From assembly GCA_036270655.1 (NCBI GenBank), contig DATBCD010000019.1:30743-94742 (forward strand): 64,000 nucleotides of DNA, read 5' to 3'. Shown one piece after another: positions 48,919 through 57,048 of this stretch. The stretch's first letter is position 1, and each line of letters opens with the position of its first letter. A model generated the notes under the pieces. That model saw only the letters and a list, made by a program, of their open reading frames with translations, was not told the origin of the DNA and ran no database searches. Both the position numbers and the translations under genes were made by a program. Source of the stretch: VBCK01 sp036270655 (GTDB lineage Bacteria; Pseudomonadota; Gammaproteobacteria; Burkholderiales; Burkholderiaceae_F).

Positions 48919-50085
48919 TCACGGCAGTTGCGCCAGATCGACGACGCGCACGCCGCGCACGCCGGTCGCGACGAGACTTCGGCCCGGCCCGGCGGCGAGA
49001 CCGGTCAGCCCGCCGGCTTCCTGCATGGCGACCACGAAGCGCGCTCCGCCCGGCCCGCTGGCGAGCAGGCGACCGGCCTGGGTCGCAAAGACGACACGGT
49101 CGTCGTCGACAATCGCCGCGGCGTTGAGGTTCGATTCCTCTCCGGTCTGGAGCTTCGCCCAGGTCGTGCCGCCGTCGTCGCTTTCCATCGCGTTGCCGCG
49201 CAGCCCGAAGGCGATCATGCGGTGCGCATTGCCGACGATGCCGAAATACGTGCCGTTGTATCCGGTCACGATCGCCTCAAAGCGATCGGCGCGACGGTCG
49301 AGCCGGAACACGGTGCCGCGCTCGGAGGACATGACCAGCGCGGAGCCGATACGGCGGATCGAAGTCAGGTGCTGGAATCCGGGATTGTCGACGTGCTCCA
49401 TCCAGGGCTGCCAGCTCTGGCCGCCGTCGTCGGTCCGGAATATCTGCCCGAACGCACCGACCGCGAATCCGGTCGACGGGGTTTCGAAGCAGACGTCCAG
49501 CAGAGGCAGTGCCGGCCCGTACTGGTAGTCCAGCTCCGCCTCGTCGAGATAGCGTCGCGCCGTCGCGTCGCCGGACGCGAGCCGGGCCCGGAAATGCTTC
49601 TCGATCAGCGCCTGCTCCTGCCGGCCGTCGAGCACCTTCGTCCAATGCAGACCACCGTCGCTGCTGTGGACGATCACGCCATAGTGGCCGACCGCCCATC
49701 CGCTCTGCTCCGACGGGAAATTCACAGCGAGCAGGTCGGCGCTGGCCGGCACGGCAGCCTGTTGCCAGGTTTGCCCGTGGTCGTCGGAAACCAGGATGCG
49801 CCCCAGCACCCCGACGACGACCAGGCGGTCACCGGCAAACGCCGCCGCTTGCAGCAGCGAGGTCGCGGCGCGGTGGGTCATCGAGGCAGCCTCGTCGAGA
49901 GGATCGCGCCACGCATTGGTCGGCGTTGCGCGGGCGATCAGAACGCCGGCCGCGCAAATACATAGCGAGGCCACGGCGAAGCGCGCCGCCAGCTTCGAAC
50001 CCGCCGCGCGCCCGACCGGACGCCGGCCAGCCGTCGGCGGGTGGGGCGCCGCGCGCGCGCGCGCGCTATCGGATCCCTGCCGCAC
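48919..50085 (-). CDS. YCF48-like beta-propeller protein
   Basis: 388 aa from a GTG at 50085 that overlaps the DUF1329 gene by 20 bp. A membrane helix or signal (about residues 33-52) exports it. The rest is a seven-bladed-type propeller with BNR/Asp-box-like repeats: S-D-D-H-G-Q-T-W, S-S-D-G-G-L-H-W, T-D-D-G-G-Q-S-W, S-D-D-G-G-T-T-W. Such repeats define the YCF48/photosystem-II-assembly-factor-like family, used in non-photosynthetic bacteria as an envelope scaffold. Ends 10 bp before the RND gene, so it may help the transporter contact outer-membrane partners. Residues 8-13 are encoded in a (GC)8 tract. Confidence 0.9.
   Translation of the reverse strand: MRQGSDSARARAAPHPPTAGRRPVGRAAGSKLAARFAVASLCICAAGVLIARATPTNAWRDPLDEAASMTHRAATSLLQAAAFAGDRLVVVGVLGRILVSDDHGQTWQQAAVPASADLLAVNFPSEQSGWAVGHYGVIVHSSDGGLHWTKVLDGRQEQALIEKHFRARLASGDATARRYLDEAELDYQYGPALPLLDVCFETPSTGFAVGAFGQIFRTDDGGQSWQPWMEHVDNPGFQHLTSIRRIGSALVMSSERGTVFRLDRRADRFEAIVTGYNGTYFGIVGNAHRMIAFGLRGNAMESDDGGTTWAKLQTGEESNLNAAAIVDDDRVVFATQAGRLLASGPGGARFVVAMQEAGGLTGLAAGPGRSLVATGVRGVRVVDLAQLP
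50051..50066. repeat. (GC)8 dinucleotide tract
   Basis: Sixteen bases of alternating GC inside the first codons of the YCF48-like gene (Ala-Arg repeats, minus strand) and touching the DUF1329 stop. Loss or gain of a GC unit would shift the YCF48 frame, so it may vary. Confidence 0.6.
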
Positions 50086-51427
50086 CCATGTTCTCGGCGG
50101 TCATGTAGCTCGGTGGACGGGGCTGCGCGCGTGGCCTCATCACCTGGGTCTGCAGCAGATACGCGCCCTTGGCGAAGTCGTATTCGTACTGGTTGGCAGC
50201 GTCGAATACGGGAAAATCGAAGAGTTGGAACGGCGCATCGAAAACGACGCGATACAGGCCTCCGCTTGCATCGTAGCCCTCCGCCCACAGCAGAACCCAG
50301 CTGTCCTCATCGAAATACATGACCCGCTTCGTGTAGATATGGCGCTTACCCGCCTTGAGCGTCGCTTCAACCTGCCAGACACGATGCAGTTCCCAGCGTT
50401 CGGCCTCCGGCTTGATGTGCTGCGGCCCGGCGATCGCGGCGTTGGTGTCGTTGTCCTCGCTGAAGCCGGCGACGAAGCGGTAGTTGTTGTAGGGCACCAG
50501 CATTTCCTTCTTGCCGACCAGCTTCCAATCGTAGCGATCCGGATTGCCCGAGTAGCCGTACGCCTCGTCATAGATGTACAACCCGCTGTAGGACGCCACC
50601 GGCGTGTCGTACTTGAATTCGGGGGAGAGCCGGACGCGCCGCTGTCCCTGCGTATAAGACCAGGCCAGCGTGTCCTGCTTTGCGTAGTTCAGCGAGTAGA
50701 AGATCATGCTCTGCTCGCCCGCTTCGCGCGGCGGCCTGGTGAACTTCACGATCAGCTTCTGCGTCGTCACGCCGTCCGGCAGGCTGCTGCGGTCCGGATT
50801 GTAGTAAGGCGTTTCATAGTAGCCCGCGTTGCCATGGATCATCGAGTAGCGGCCCGAGGCATCTACGATGCCGACCAGTGTGTCGGCCTCGTAGCTGTAG
50901 GGGTGGTAGCTCAGCTCGTGGTTCCAGACCACTTCGAGCCCGCTCCTGGGCAACGGAAACGGCGGCCCGCCGTAAGCGCCTTCCACGCCCTGGCCGTCGT
51001 TCACGAGCTTCGCACGGGTCGCATTCTTGGTCGCGTTGTCGCCGAACATCTTTGGAAATGCCGCGGTGCGGTGTGTCGGGTAGACGCTGATCCTGTAGTC
51101 GGCCCAGCGTTTGAGCATGAACCTGGCACCTTCCGTGAGCTTGTCGGCGTACTGGTCCATGCTCTTCGCATCGATCATCGCGATCGGCTTCTCGTCGGCG
51201 AACGGGTCGCACATGATGTTCGATCCCGGCTTGTAGCAGGCCGGCGGTCTGGTCAGCCCGCCTGTGTACGGCGGGATGCTGCCGTCCTTGCTGCCTGCGA
51301 CCTCTGCCCCCCAGGGCGTGAGCGTCGTGCCCAGCTGCCCGACCTCCTCGGCCGATGCGGCGGCGTGCGTCCGAGCGGCCGATCCGAGTGCGAAGGCGCA
51401 AAGCGCCAGTGTTCTGGTCAGTTTCAT
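50066..51427 (-). CDS. DUF1329 outer-membrane lipoprotein-like protein
   Basis: 453 aa, ATG at 51427, signal peptide residues 1-23 (ending T-H-A-A). DUF1329 family features: G-T-T-L-T-P-W-G-A-E near 35, A-G-S-K-D-G-S-I-P-P-Y near 45, R-P-P-R-E-A-G near 230 and D-E-D-S-W near 370. The fold is related to LolA/LolB-type lipid-carrying half-barrels according to family descriptions, so it may carry a hydrophobic molecule in the periplasm. It lies 36 bp after the DUF1302 gene, the usual partner. Ends I-R at a TAG overlapping the next gene's GC tract. Confidence 0.92.
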   Translation of the reverse strand: MKLTRTLALCAFALGSAARTHAAASAEEVGQLGTTLTPWGAEVAGSKDGSIPPYTGGLTRPPACYKPGSNIMCDPFADEKPIAMIDAKSMDQYADKLTEGARFMLKRWADYRISVYPTHRTAAFPKMFGDNATKNATRAKLVNDGQGVEGAYGGPPFPLPRSGLEVVWNHELSYHPYSYEADTLVGIVDASGRYSMIHGNAGYYETPYYNPDRSSLPDGVTTQKLIVKFTRPPREAGEQSMIFYSLNYAKQDTLAWSYTQGQRRVRLSPEFKYDTPVASYSGLYIYDEAYGYSGNPDRYDWKLVGKKEMLVPYNNYRFVAGFSEDNDTNAAIAGPQHIKPEAERWELHRVWQVEATLKAGKRHIYTKRVMYFDEDSWVLLWAEGYDASGGLYRVVFDAPFQLFDFPVFDAANQYEYDFAKGAYLLQTQVMRPRAQPRPPSYMTAENMGAAGIR

Positions 51428-51463
51428 CGAAATGGCTCCTCGACTCCAGGGTTCGGCCGGGTT

Positions 51464-53062
51464 TCAGAACGTCGCTTTGAAGTTCAGCGACAGCCACCCA
51501 CGGTCGGTGGTCGCATAGGTGGCGGCGCCGGGCCGGGCGTAACTGTCGGCGTACTGAAGCGTCACCGTGTATTTCTGCCGGTAGTCGAACTGCGTCCCGA
51601 TCGAATAGTTGTATGCCCGGGCGTCGCCGGCGGTGATGGTCGGTTCGCCGCCGCTCAGCCCCATCGTAAAGAACATCGGGACCGTCAGGTCGACGCTCGG
51701 GAAGACCTGCAGGTATTGCGGGCTGAACAGCAGCGAGAACGAGGTCGCGTTGCGGGTCGCGCAGCCCTGCCCGGCGCTCGTGTGAGTCTGGTCGCAACCG
51801 TTATACAGACCCGCGTTTTCCTTGATCGAGTTCAGGTGGCTCAGGGCCACTTCGGCGACCACGGTGCCGGTCTCGAAGACCGCGGTCTTCGGCAGCAGCC
51901 TGATGTAGTTGACGATGACGTGGGTCGTATCGCCGCGCGTTCCGGCATCCGACAGTGCGAACGGCTGCGTGGCAAGCCCGGTGTTCCTCCGGTAGACCAC
52001 CTCGGCGCCGAGATTGCTGTCGCCGACATTGAATGTCGACGTCAGACCGAGCAGCTCGGTGCCGCGCGGATAGACCGCGTGATAGCCGAACGTCTTCGGG
52101 TCGAGCAGCAGCCAGAACAGCTTCTCGTCGAATCTGCGAAAGACCAGACCGAAACTTGTTCCACCAAAATTCTCCGGCGCCCATTTGGCTTGAACACCCC
52201 AGTTGCCGCTCTTGCGGTCCGGTTCGACGTCCGGGGCGTGCACCAGGCCGAACGCCGGAAACCGAGTCGGTCCCTGGAGGATGAAATTGGTGCCGCCGAA
52301 ATAGGTCCCTCCCTGCGAGATCCGGAACGGCTTCCAATCGAGGAAATACTGGGCAGCCAGCGACACGCTGGACGACAGCTGGGACTTGAGCGAAAGCTGA
52401 TCGAGCGGGAGAAACAGTTCCTTGACTTCCGCGCCTGGATTGACCGCCGCTTTGAGCCCGTCGATCGGCTCCTGCGAGTAGCCGACTCCGTTGATTGAAA
52501 ACAGCGACTCCCCCCAGTAGATCGTATGCTGTCCGAGCTTCGCATGCACCGGTACGTCGCCGAAGTCCCATTTGCCGAAAGCGAAGGCGTCGAGCAGCTC
52601 GCCGGACGGTCCTTCGTAGTATTTCTTGGTATAGCTGGTGTAGGTGTTGTTCGGGTACGAGGTGCCGAGCGCGGCAAAAGCCGGATTCTGCTTGACGTTG
52701 CTGTTGTAAGCCGGGTCGTACCAGCCCGATCCGCTCAGCCGCAGGCCGTTGTCCTCCTTGTAGACGAGGTCCATCTCCGACAGCAGGCTGAAGCGCTCGG
52801 TAACCACGTGGCCGCGGTCGAACTTGTAGTCGCCTTCGTCAAACGCCGGGTTGTTGGCGATCGCCGGGTTGCGCCCCTCTATCCTGAAGCCTGCCGTCCA
52901 TTGCACTTCGTTGTCCCAGCGCAGCGCCAGATCGGGATTTCCCGTATCGATCTTGGCCGCCTGCGCGACCGTCGTCCAGCACAGTGCCCCGAGGACCAGC
53001 GCGCCCGCGAACCGTCGGTCCGCGGGCGCCTTGTTGCAGCCATTGGCCTCCTTCGACATCAT
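51464..53062 (-). CDS. DUF1302 outer-membrane beta-barrel protein
   Basis: 532 aa from the ATG at 53062 with a signal peptide (cleavage near residue 36, A-Q-A-A). The mature protein alternates hydrophobic and polar residues with many aromatic strand ends, and closes with L-N-F-K-A-T-F, whose terminal Phe is the outer-membrane assembly signal. DUF1302 start (I-D-T-G-N-P-D-L-A-L-R-W-D) and G-Q-H-T-I-Y-W-G-E-S near 170 are present. Probably a porin for hydrophobic substrate. It is the first gene of the operon; the TAAC repeat element lies 104 bp upstream. Confidence 0.92.
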   Translation of the reverse strand: MMSKEANGCNKAPADRRFAGALVLGALCWTTVAQAAKIDTGNPDLALRWDNEVQWTAGFRIEGRNPAIANNPAFDEGDYKFDRGHVVTERFSLLSEMDLVYKEDNGLRLSGSGWYDPAYNSNVKQNPAFAALGTSYPNNTYTSYTKKYYEGPSGELLDAFAFGKWDFGDVPVHAKLGQHTIYWGESLFSINGVGYSQEPIDGLKAAVNPGAEVKELFLPLDQLSLKSQLSSSVSLAAQYFLDWKPFRISQGGTYFGGTNFILQGPTRFPAFGLVHAPDVEPDRKSGNWGVQAKWAPENFGGTSFGLVFRRFDEKLFWLLLDPKTFGYHAVYPRGTELLGLTSTFNVGDSNLGAEVVYRRNTGLATQPFALSDAGTRGDTTHVIVNYIRLLPKTAVFETGTVVAEVALSHLNSIKENAGLYNGCDQTHTSAGQGCATRNATSFSLLFSPQYLQVFPSVDLTVPMFFTMGLSGGEPTITAGDARAYNYSIGTQFDYRQKYTVTLQYADSYARPGAATYATTDRGWLSLNFKATF

Positions 53063-53165
53063 CGTCCAGTCCCCTTGTTGGTCCCGACGCCTGCCATGGC
53101 GGCAATGCGCGCGGTCCTTGTATTGCGGCTTTCGTGCCGTTTCGAGTGGTGCAATTTTATATATA

Positions 53166-53178
53166 TAACTACGTTAAC
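53166..53178 (+). promoter_or_regulatory. TAAC 9-bp-period element upstream of the DUF1302 operon
   Basis: TAAC at 53166-53169 and 53175-53178, 9 bp apart (TAACTACGTTAAC). The same spacing occurs three times before the cupin gene (53276-53297) and, on the other strand, before the beta-oxidation operons (62288-62309). Lies in an AT-rich island after TATATATA. The 258 bp between DUF1302 and the cupin hold no gene. Confidence 0.65.
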
Positions 53179-53275
53179 GAACTGAGGGATGTGAGTCAAG
53201 CCCTACGAGCGGATTTTTTGTTGCCGCATCGCACCAATCCCGCATGGCCTTGTGCGCCAGCGTATACTTGGTCGC

Positions 53276-53297
53276 TAACGTCATTAACTCATTTAAC
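53276..53297 (+). promoter_or_regulatory. TAAC 9-bp-period element upstream of the cupin gene
   Basis: Three TAAC words at 53276, 53285 and 53294, exactly 9 bp apart, ending 23 bp before the cupin ATG. A site this close to the start suggests a repressor that blocks polymerase or a transcription start within it. Confidence 0.7.
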
Positions 53298-53320
53298 CTA
53301 ATGATCGACGGAGTGTCCCG

Positions 53321-53824
53321 ATGAGCCTGACCGCACCCCTGAAATCGCCTGCCGGCCAACCCGTCATCGAGGGGGCGCCTCGCGCCTTGCATCGCGGTGA
53401 GCGGGAGCTGCCGTTCGTTGAGTTCGAACCCGGCGTCGAAATGCAGGTGTTGCAGGTGGACATCCCGTCCGGGCTCTGGGTGATCCGGATGCGCCTGGTG
53501 CCCGGCGCGATGCTGCCGACCCACAAGCATGCCGGCGAGGTATTCGCCTTCACGATCAGCGGCGCCTGGAAATACCTCGAGTACCCCGAGATCAATCGCG
53601 CCGGCTCCTACCTGTACGAGCCGGCGGCCTCGGTTCATACGCTGCAGGCGCTGCCCTCGAACGAAGGCCCGACCGACGTCTGGTTCGCAATCCGCGGACC
53701 CAACCTCAATCTGGACGCCGGGGGCAACGTGACGCTGGTCCTGGATGCCGGCCTGGTGCTGAAGGTCTACCTGTCGCGCTGCCGCAAGCTCGGGGTGCCG
53801 CGGCCGGACGTCATCGGCGCCTAA
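53321..53824 (+). CDS. Cupin, 2,4'-dihydroxyacetophenone dioxygenase-like
   Basis: 167 aa, ATG at 53321. Single cupin domain: metal-binding residues are visible in P-T-H-K-H-A-G-E-V-F near residues 67-75 (His, His, Glu) with the later His in A-A-S-V-H-T-L near 107. The ChrR-like cupin of this length and the G-x-W-K-Y-L-E-Y motif fit the 2,4'-dihydroxyacetophenone dioxygenase family, non-heme Fe enzymes that cleave a C-C bond next to a ketone. Here it would act on a pathway intermediate, but many relatives have no tested activity. Divergent from DUF1302 and convergent with DUF2889. Confidence 0.85.
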   Translation: MSLTAPLKSPAGQPVIEGAPRALHRGERELPFVEFEPGVEMQVLQVDIPSGLWVIRMRLVPGAMLPTHKHAGEVFAFTISGAWKYLEYPEINRAGSYLYEPAASVHTLQALPSNEGPTDVWFAIRGPNLNLDAGGNVTLVLDAGLVLKVYLSRCRKLGVPRPDVIGA

Positions 53825-53836
53825 TACTCTCCCCAG

Positions 53837-53894
53837 GGACGCCTTGCCGTTGCACGCACCCTCTCCCTGGCCCTCTCCCGCAAGCGGGAGAGGG
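53837..53894. repeat. Dispersed palindromic repeat, copy 2
   Basis: GGACGCCTTGCCGTTGC followed by the 11-bp-arm hairpin CCCTCTCCCGC / GCGGGAGAGGG (53871-53894, AA loop), nearly the same as 40645-40701. On the plus strand AAAATCTT follows. It lies between the convergent cupin and DUF2889 genes and may terminate transcription from both sides. Confidence 0.75.
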
Positions 53895-53901
53895 AAAATC
53901 T

Positions 53902-54705
53902 TCAGCCAGGCGCCGCAGGCGCCTGCTCGAGGTCGGACAGCAGCGCGTCCGGGCCGGCGCTGAAATCGAGCGTCGAACCGATCCGGCGCAGCGCGCGGTC
54001 GGCGACACCATGCTGGAAGACATAACAAGCGCCCACGACGTGCCCGGTATCGGAAGCGCGCGACATCCGGTCCATCTGATAGAAGCGGTTGCCGGCTGTA
54101 AAGACCGCGCGCCGCAGCACGATCACCGCCTCGAACTCGTCGGGATCGGTGATTTGCGCCTTGGCCCAGGGCATCATGCTGCCCAGGTCCTGCCCGGCAT
54201 GGGCTTGGGGCGCCACGATCCGGGTCTGCTGCAGCGTCCAGCGCAGAAATAGCTGCCCGTCGACGCGCAGATTCGCCTGCCGCTCGCTCGCCGGATCGAG
54301 GCACGGCACGTCGATGTCGTATTGCCGCCGCGCGATGCCGCGTGCCGCATGCGCGAGCGCCAGACCAGCCAGGTCGACCAGGTGCGTGCACTGCGCGCGC
54401 CCGTCACTGTGGCGGTAGACCTGCTGCGGATCGGGCGACAAGGGCATCCCGAGCAGCCGATCGAGCATCCGCACCGCCTCGCCGCAAAGGCTCCACGGCG
54501 TGCGCAGCGCGCGGCCCTCGACCGCGCTGACGCGCCGGTCGTGATGTTGCAGCGTGACCCCGTAGCGGTGCGGATCGTCCTCGAGCTCGGCCCTGGCCTG
54601 CCCGGGACGCGTTTCGATTCGGACGCGGCGCCGGTACACGCCCGGGCGCTGGTAGTGGTCGAGCGGAAAGCAGTCGATCCGCACGGTTCCGGTGTCGCCG
54701 CTCAT
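53902..54705 (-). CDS. DUF2889 domain protein
   Basis: 267 aa from the ATG at 54705, overlapping the acyl-CoA dehydrogenase stop as ATGA; the longer open frame upstream shadows that gene. DUF2889 is recognisable from residue 20 on (Y-R-R-R-V-R-I-E-T, L-E-D-D-P-H-R-Y-G-V-T-L, the T-P-W-S-L-C-G-E-A near 70 and C-T-H-L-V-D-L-A near 108). The pattern D-D-x-H-R-Y and C-T-H suggests a metal or acyl-binding site, but no activity is established. Last gene of the eight-gene operon; its constant company with acyl-CoA dehydrogenases suggests a role in the same pathway, perhaps as a hydrolase or carrier. Confidence 0.87.
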   Translation of the reverse strand: MSGDTGTVRIDCFPLDHYQRPGVYRRRVRIETRPGQARAELEDDPHRYGVTLQHHDRRVSAVEGRALRTPWSLCGEAVRMLDRLLGMPLSPDPQQVYRHSDGRAQCTHLVDLAGLALAHAARGIARRQYDIDVPCLDPASERQANLRVDGQLFLRWTLQQTRIVAPQAHAGQDLGSMMPWAKAQITDPDEFEAVIVLRRAVFTAGNRFYQMDRMSRASDTGHVVGACYVFQHGVADRALRRIGSTLDFSAGPDALLSDLEQAPAAPG

Positions 54706-55862
54706 GCCGTCTCCTGCTCGCCGCGCGCGCATCGCGCATCGGACGCAAGCTCGCGCAGGCACGCCGCTGCGGCACACAGGCGCTGTTCGAGCACCAACAG
54801 CCGCTTGTAGCCGTGGGTAATCGGGCTCTCGTCGGCAATCCCCATCGCGCCGTGCAACTGGATAGCCTGCGCGCCGACCCAGCGGCCGTTGCGTCCAACC
54901 AGTTCCGCCGCCAGGACCAGATCGCGACAGCGCGCCGCGCCGTCCGGTCCGGCCAGCGCGGCGAGCGCGCGGTGCAGCATCGCGCGCGCCTGTTCCAATG
55001 CGATCAGCATGTCGGCCAGCCGGTGGCGCAGCACCTGGAAACTGGCCAGGTGCGCGCCGAATTGGCGCCGCTGCAGCAAATGGTCGCGCGTCAGCGCCAG
55101 CGCGCGGCCGATCACGCCGATGGTCTCGGCGCACCCGGCGACGATCGCCGCTTGGCGCGCTACCCGGACCGCCGTGCGCGCCGTTCCCGCACTGCCCAGG
55201 CGCGCGTCGCCGCCCAGCGGCACCGCCTCGAGCTCCAGATCGCAGGCGGCGCTGCCGTCGAGCAGACGGTAGTTGCGGCGCCGCAAGCCGGCGGCGTCGG
55301 CCGGCACCCAGTACAGCGACAGCGCGGCGCGCGGATCATCGGCGCTGGCGTCCAGCGCCGAAACGAGGAAGGCGTCAGCCTGCGGTCCGCCCGCCAGCAG
55401 CGTCTTGCGCCCGGTCAGGCGCAGGCCGCGGTCGGTATGCACACGGCAGGACACGGCGGCCGCGGCGCCGTGCGCGTCGCTCTCATCGTGGGCCAGCACG
55501 ATGAGTTGCGAGCCGCCGATCAGCGGCGCCAGCAGCGCCGCGCGTTGGCTGGCGGTCGCGGCCGACAGGATCGCCTGCGCCGCCTCGACCGCGACCGTGG
55601 CCACCGGCTCGAGCACCAGCGCACCGCCGAGCGCTTCGTGCAGCAGCGCCGTTTCGACAGCGCCAGCGCCGAGGCCGCCCAGCACCGGCGGCAGCGTCAC
55701 GCCGAGCCAGCCCATCTCGGCGAAGCGCTGCCAGTGCGCACGGCTGAAACCGCCCTGGCGATCGGCGACGATCCGCCGCTGCTCGAAGCCGTAGTCGCGC
55801 TCCAGATAGCGCAGCACGCTGTCGCGCAGCAGTGCCTGTTCCTCGTCGAGCGCGAAGTCCAT
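54702..55862 (-). CDS. Acyl-CoA dehydrogenase, small-subunit (PimD-like) type, pair 2
   Basis: 386 aa, ATG at 55862, 4 bp after the large-subunit stop. Acyl-CoA dehydrogenase fold with the N-terminal motif D-F-A-L-D-E-E-Q-A-L-L near residue 5, G-L-G-A-G-A-V-E-T near 70 and the C-terminal FAD-binding Q-L-H-G-A-M-G-I near 345. Starts and spacing resemble the pimeloyl-CoA dehydrogenase small subunit group rather than the homotetrameric enzymes. Probably forms an alpha2beta2 complex with the gene upstream at 55867. Substrate unknown. Confidence 0.9.
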   Translation of the reverse strand: MDFALDEEQALLRDSVLRYLERDYGFEQRRIVADRQGGFSRAHWQRFAEMGWLGVTLPPVLGGLGAGAVETALLHEALGGALVLEPVATVAVEAAQAILSAATASQRAALLAPLIGGSQLIVLAHDESDAHGAAAAVSCRVHTDRGLRLTGRKTLLAGGPQADAFLVSALDASADDPRAALSLYWVPADAAGLRRRNYRLLDGSAACDLELEAVPLGGDARLGSAGTARTAVRVARQAAIVAGCAETIGVIGRALALTRDHLLQRRQFGAHLASFQVLRHRLADMLIALEQARAMLHRALAALAGPDGAARCRDLVLAAELVGRNGRWVGAQAIQLHGAMGIADESPITHGYKRLLVLEQRLCAAAACLRELASDARCARGEQETA

Positions 55863-55866
55863 CGTC

Positions 55867-57048
55867 TCAAGGCCCCAGCAGCTGACGCGCGATCAGATTG
55901 CGTTGGATCTCGTTGGAGCCGCCGTAGATCGTCACGGCCCGGCGGTAGAGGAAATCCGCGCTGATGCCCGGCGCCTGCGGTGGCCCCGGAGGGTAGTCCG
56001 CGGGCGGCACATCGGCGCCGAAGTCGGGATAGACGATGACGCCGCGGTCCCCCAGCGCCCGCACCTGCAGGGCGCCGATCTTCTGCTGGAGCTCCGAGCC
56101 GAGCACGTGCAGGATCGGTCCGACCGGCCCATCGCCGACCGGGCTGTCTGCGTGCCCGGCGAGCGCGCGCAGCGTCAGGAATTCGAGCGCCGCCAGCTCG
56201 GCCTCGACCTCGGCGATGCGCTGCTCGAAGACCGGATCGGCGGGACGTGCCTCGGCCAGAGCCCGGAGCCTGGCCAGCATGCGCTTGTTGCGCGGCACTT
56301 CGGCGCTGAAAGCCCGCTCCTGGTCGAGCAAGGCTTTGGCGATCGTCCAGCCCTGCCCCTCCTCGCCGACGCGCTCAGTGACCGGGACGCGCACCTCGTC
56401 GAAGAAGACCTCATTGAGGCTGTGCGCGCCGTCGATCGAGATGATCGGTCGGATCGTGATGCCCGGGCTGCGCGCATCGATGAGCAGGAAGCTCAGGCCG
56501 CGTTGCGGCTTCGCGGCCGGATCGGTGCGGACGAGGCAGAACAGCCAGTCGGCGTAGTGGGCCTCGGAGGTCCAGATTTTCTGCCCGGTGACGACGTAGT
56601 GCGCGCCGTCGCGCTGCGCGCGGGTCCTCAACGATGCCAGGTCGGAACCCGCGCCGGGCTCCGAGAAGCCCTGGCCCCAGAATGTATCGCCACGCAGGAT
56701 CAGCGGCAGGTGGCGCGCCTTCTGGTCGGTGTCGCCATAGTTGTAGATCATCGGCGCGACCAGCATGAAGGCCGCGGTGCAGGTCGGCGGCGCGCCGGCG
56801 AGCGCGCATTGCTCCTCGAACAGATGGCGCTGCAGCGGCGTCCAACCGGGCCCGCCGTGCGCAACCGGCCAGTGTGGCGCCGACCATCCGCGCGCATGCA
56901 GGATCCGCGTCCAGGTCATGATGTCGGACTTGGGCGCATGAAACCCTCGCAAAGTGCGCGCGGCCATCGCAGCGGGCAGGTGCGCATGCAGGAAATTGCG
57001 TACCTCGGCGCAAAACGCCTCGGCGCCGGGATCAGGCGCGAAATTCAT
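55867..57048 (-). CDS. Acyl-CoA dehydrogenase, large-subunit (PimC-like) type, pair 2
   Basis: 393 aa, ATG at 57048 overlapping the previous stop by 4 bp. FAD-binding and substrate motifs: Q-G-F-S-E-P-G-A-G-S-D-L-A near 125, G-Q-K-I-W-T-S near 160, and the C-terminal Y-G-G-S-N-E-I-Q-R-N near 375. In medium-chain enzymes the residue after Tyr is the catalytic Glu (Y-E-G); here it is Gly, so the base must lie elsewhere or on the partner. Works with 54702-55862 as a heteromeric dehydrogenase that makes the 2,3-double bond of a CoA ester. Confidence 0.9.
   Translation of the reverse strand: MNFAPDPGAEAFCAEVRNFLHAHLPAAMAARTLRGFHAPKSDIMTWTRILHARGWSAPHWPVAHGGPGWTPLQRHLFEEQCALAGAPPTCTAAFMLVAPMIYNYGDTDQKARHLPLILRGDTFWGQGFSEPGAGSDLASLRTRAQRDGAHYVVTGQKIWTSEAHYADWLFCLVRTDPAAKPQRGLSFLLIDARSPGITIRPIISIDGAHSLNEVFFDEVRVPVTERVGEEGQGWTIAKALLDQERAFSAEVPRNKRMLARLRALAEARPADPVFEQRIAEVEAELAALEFLTLRALAGHADSPVGDGPVGPILHVLGSELQQKIGALQVRALGDRGVIVYPDFGADVPPADYPPGPPQAPGISADFLYRRAVTIYGGSNEIQRNLIARQLLGP

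Noticed and set aside
49796..52498. 900-codon plus-strand open frame
   Set aside because: Crosses YCF48-like, DUF1329 and DUF1302 genes on the opposite strand; no recognisable fold.
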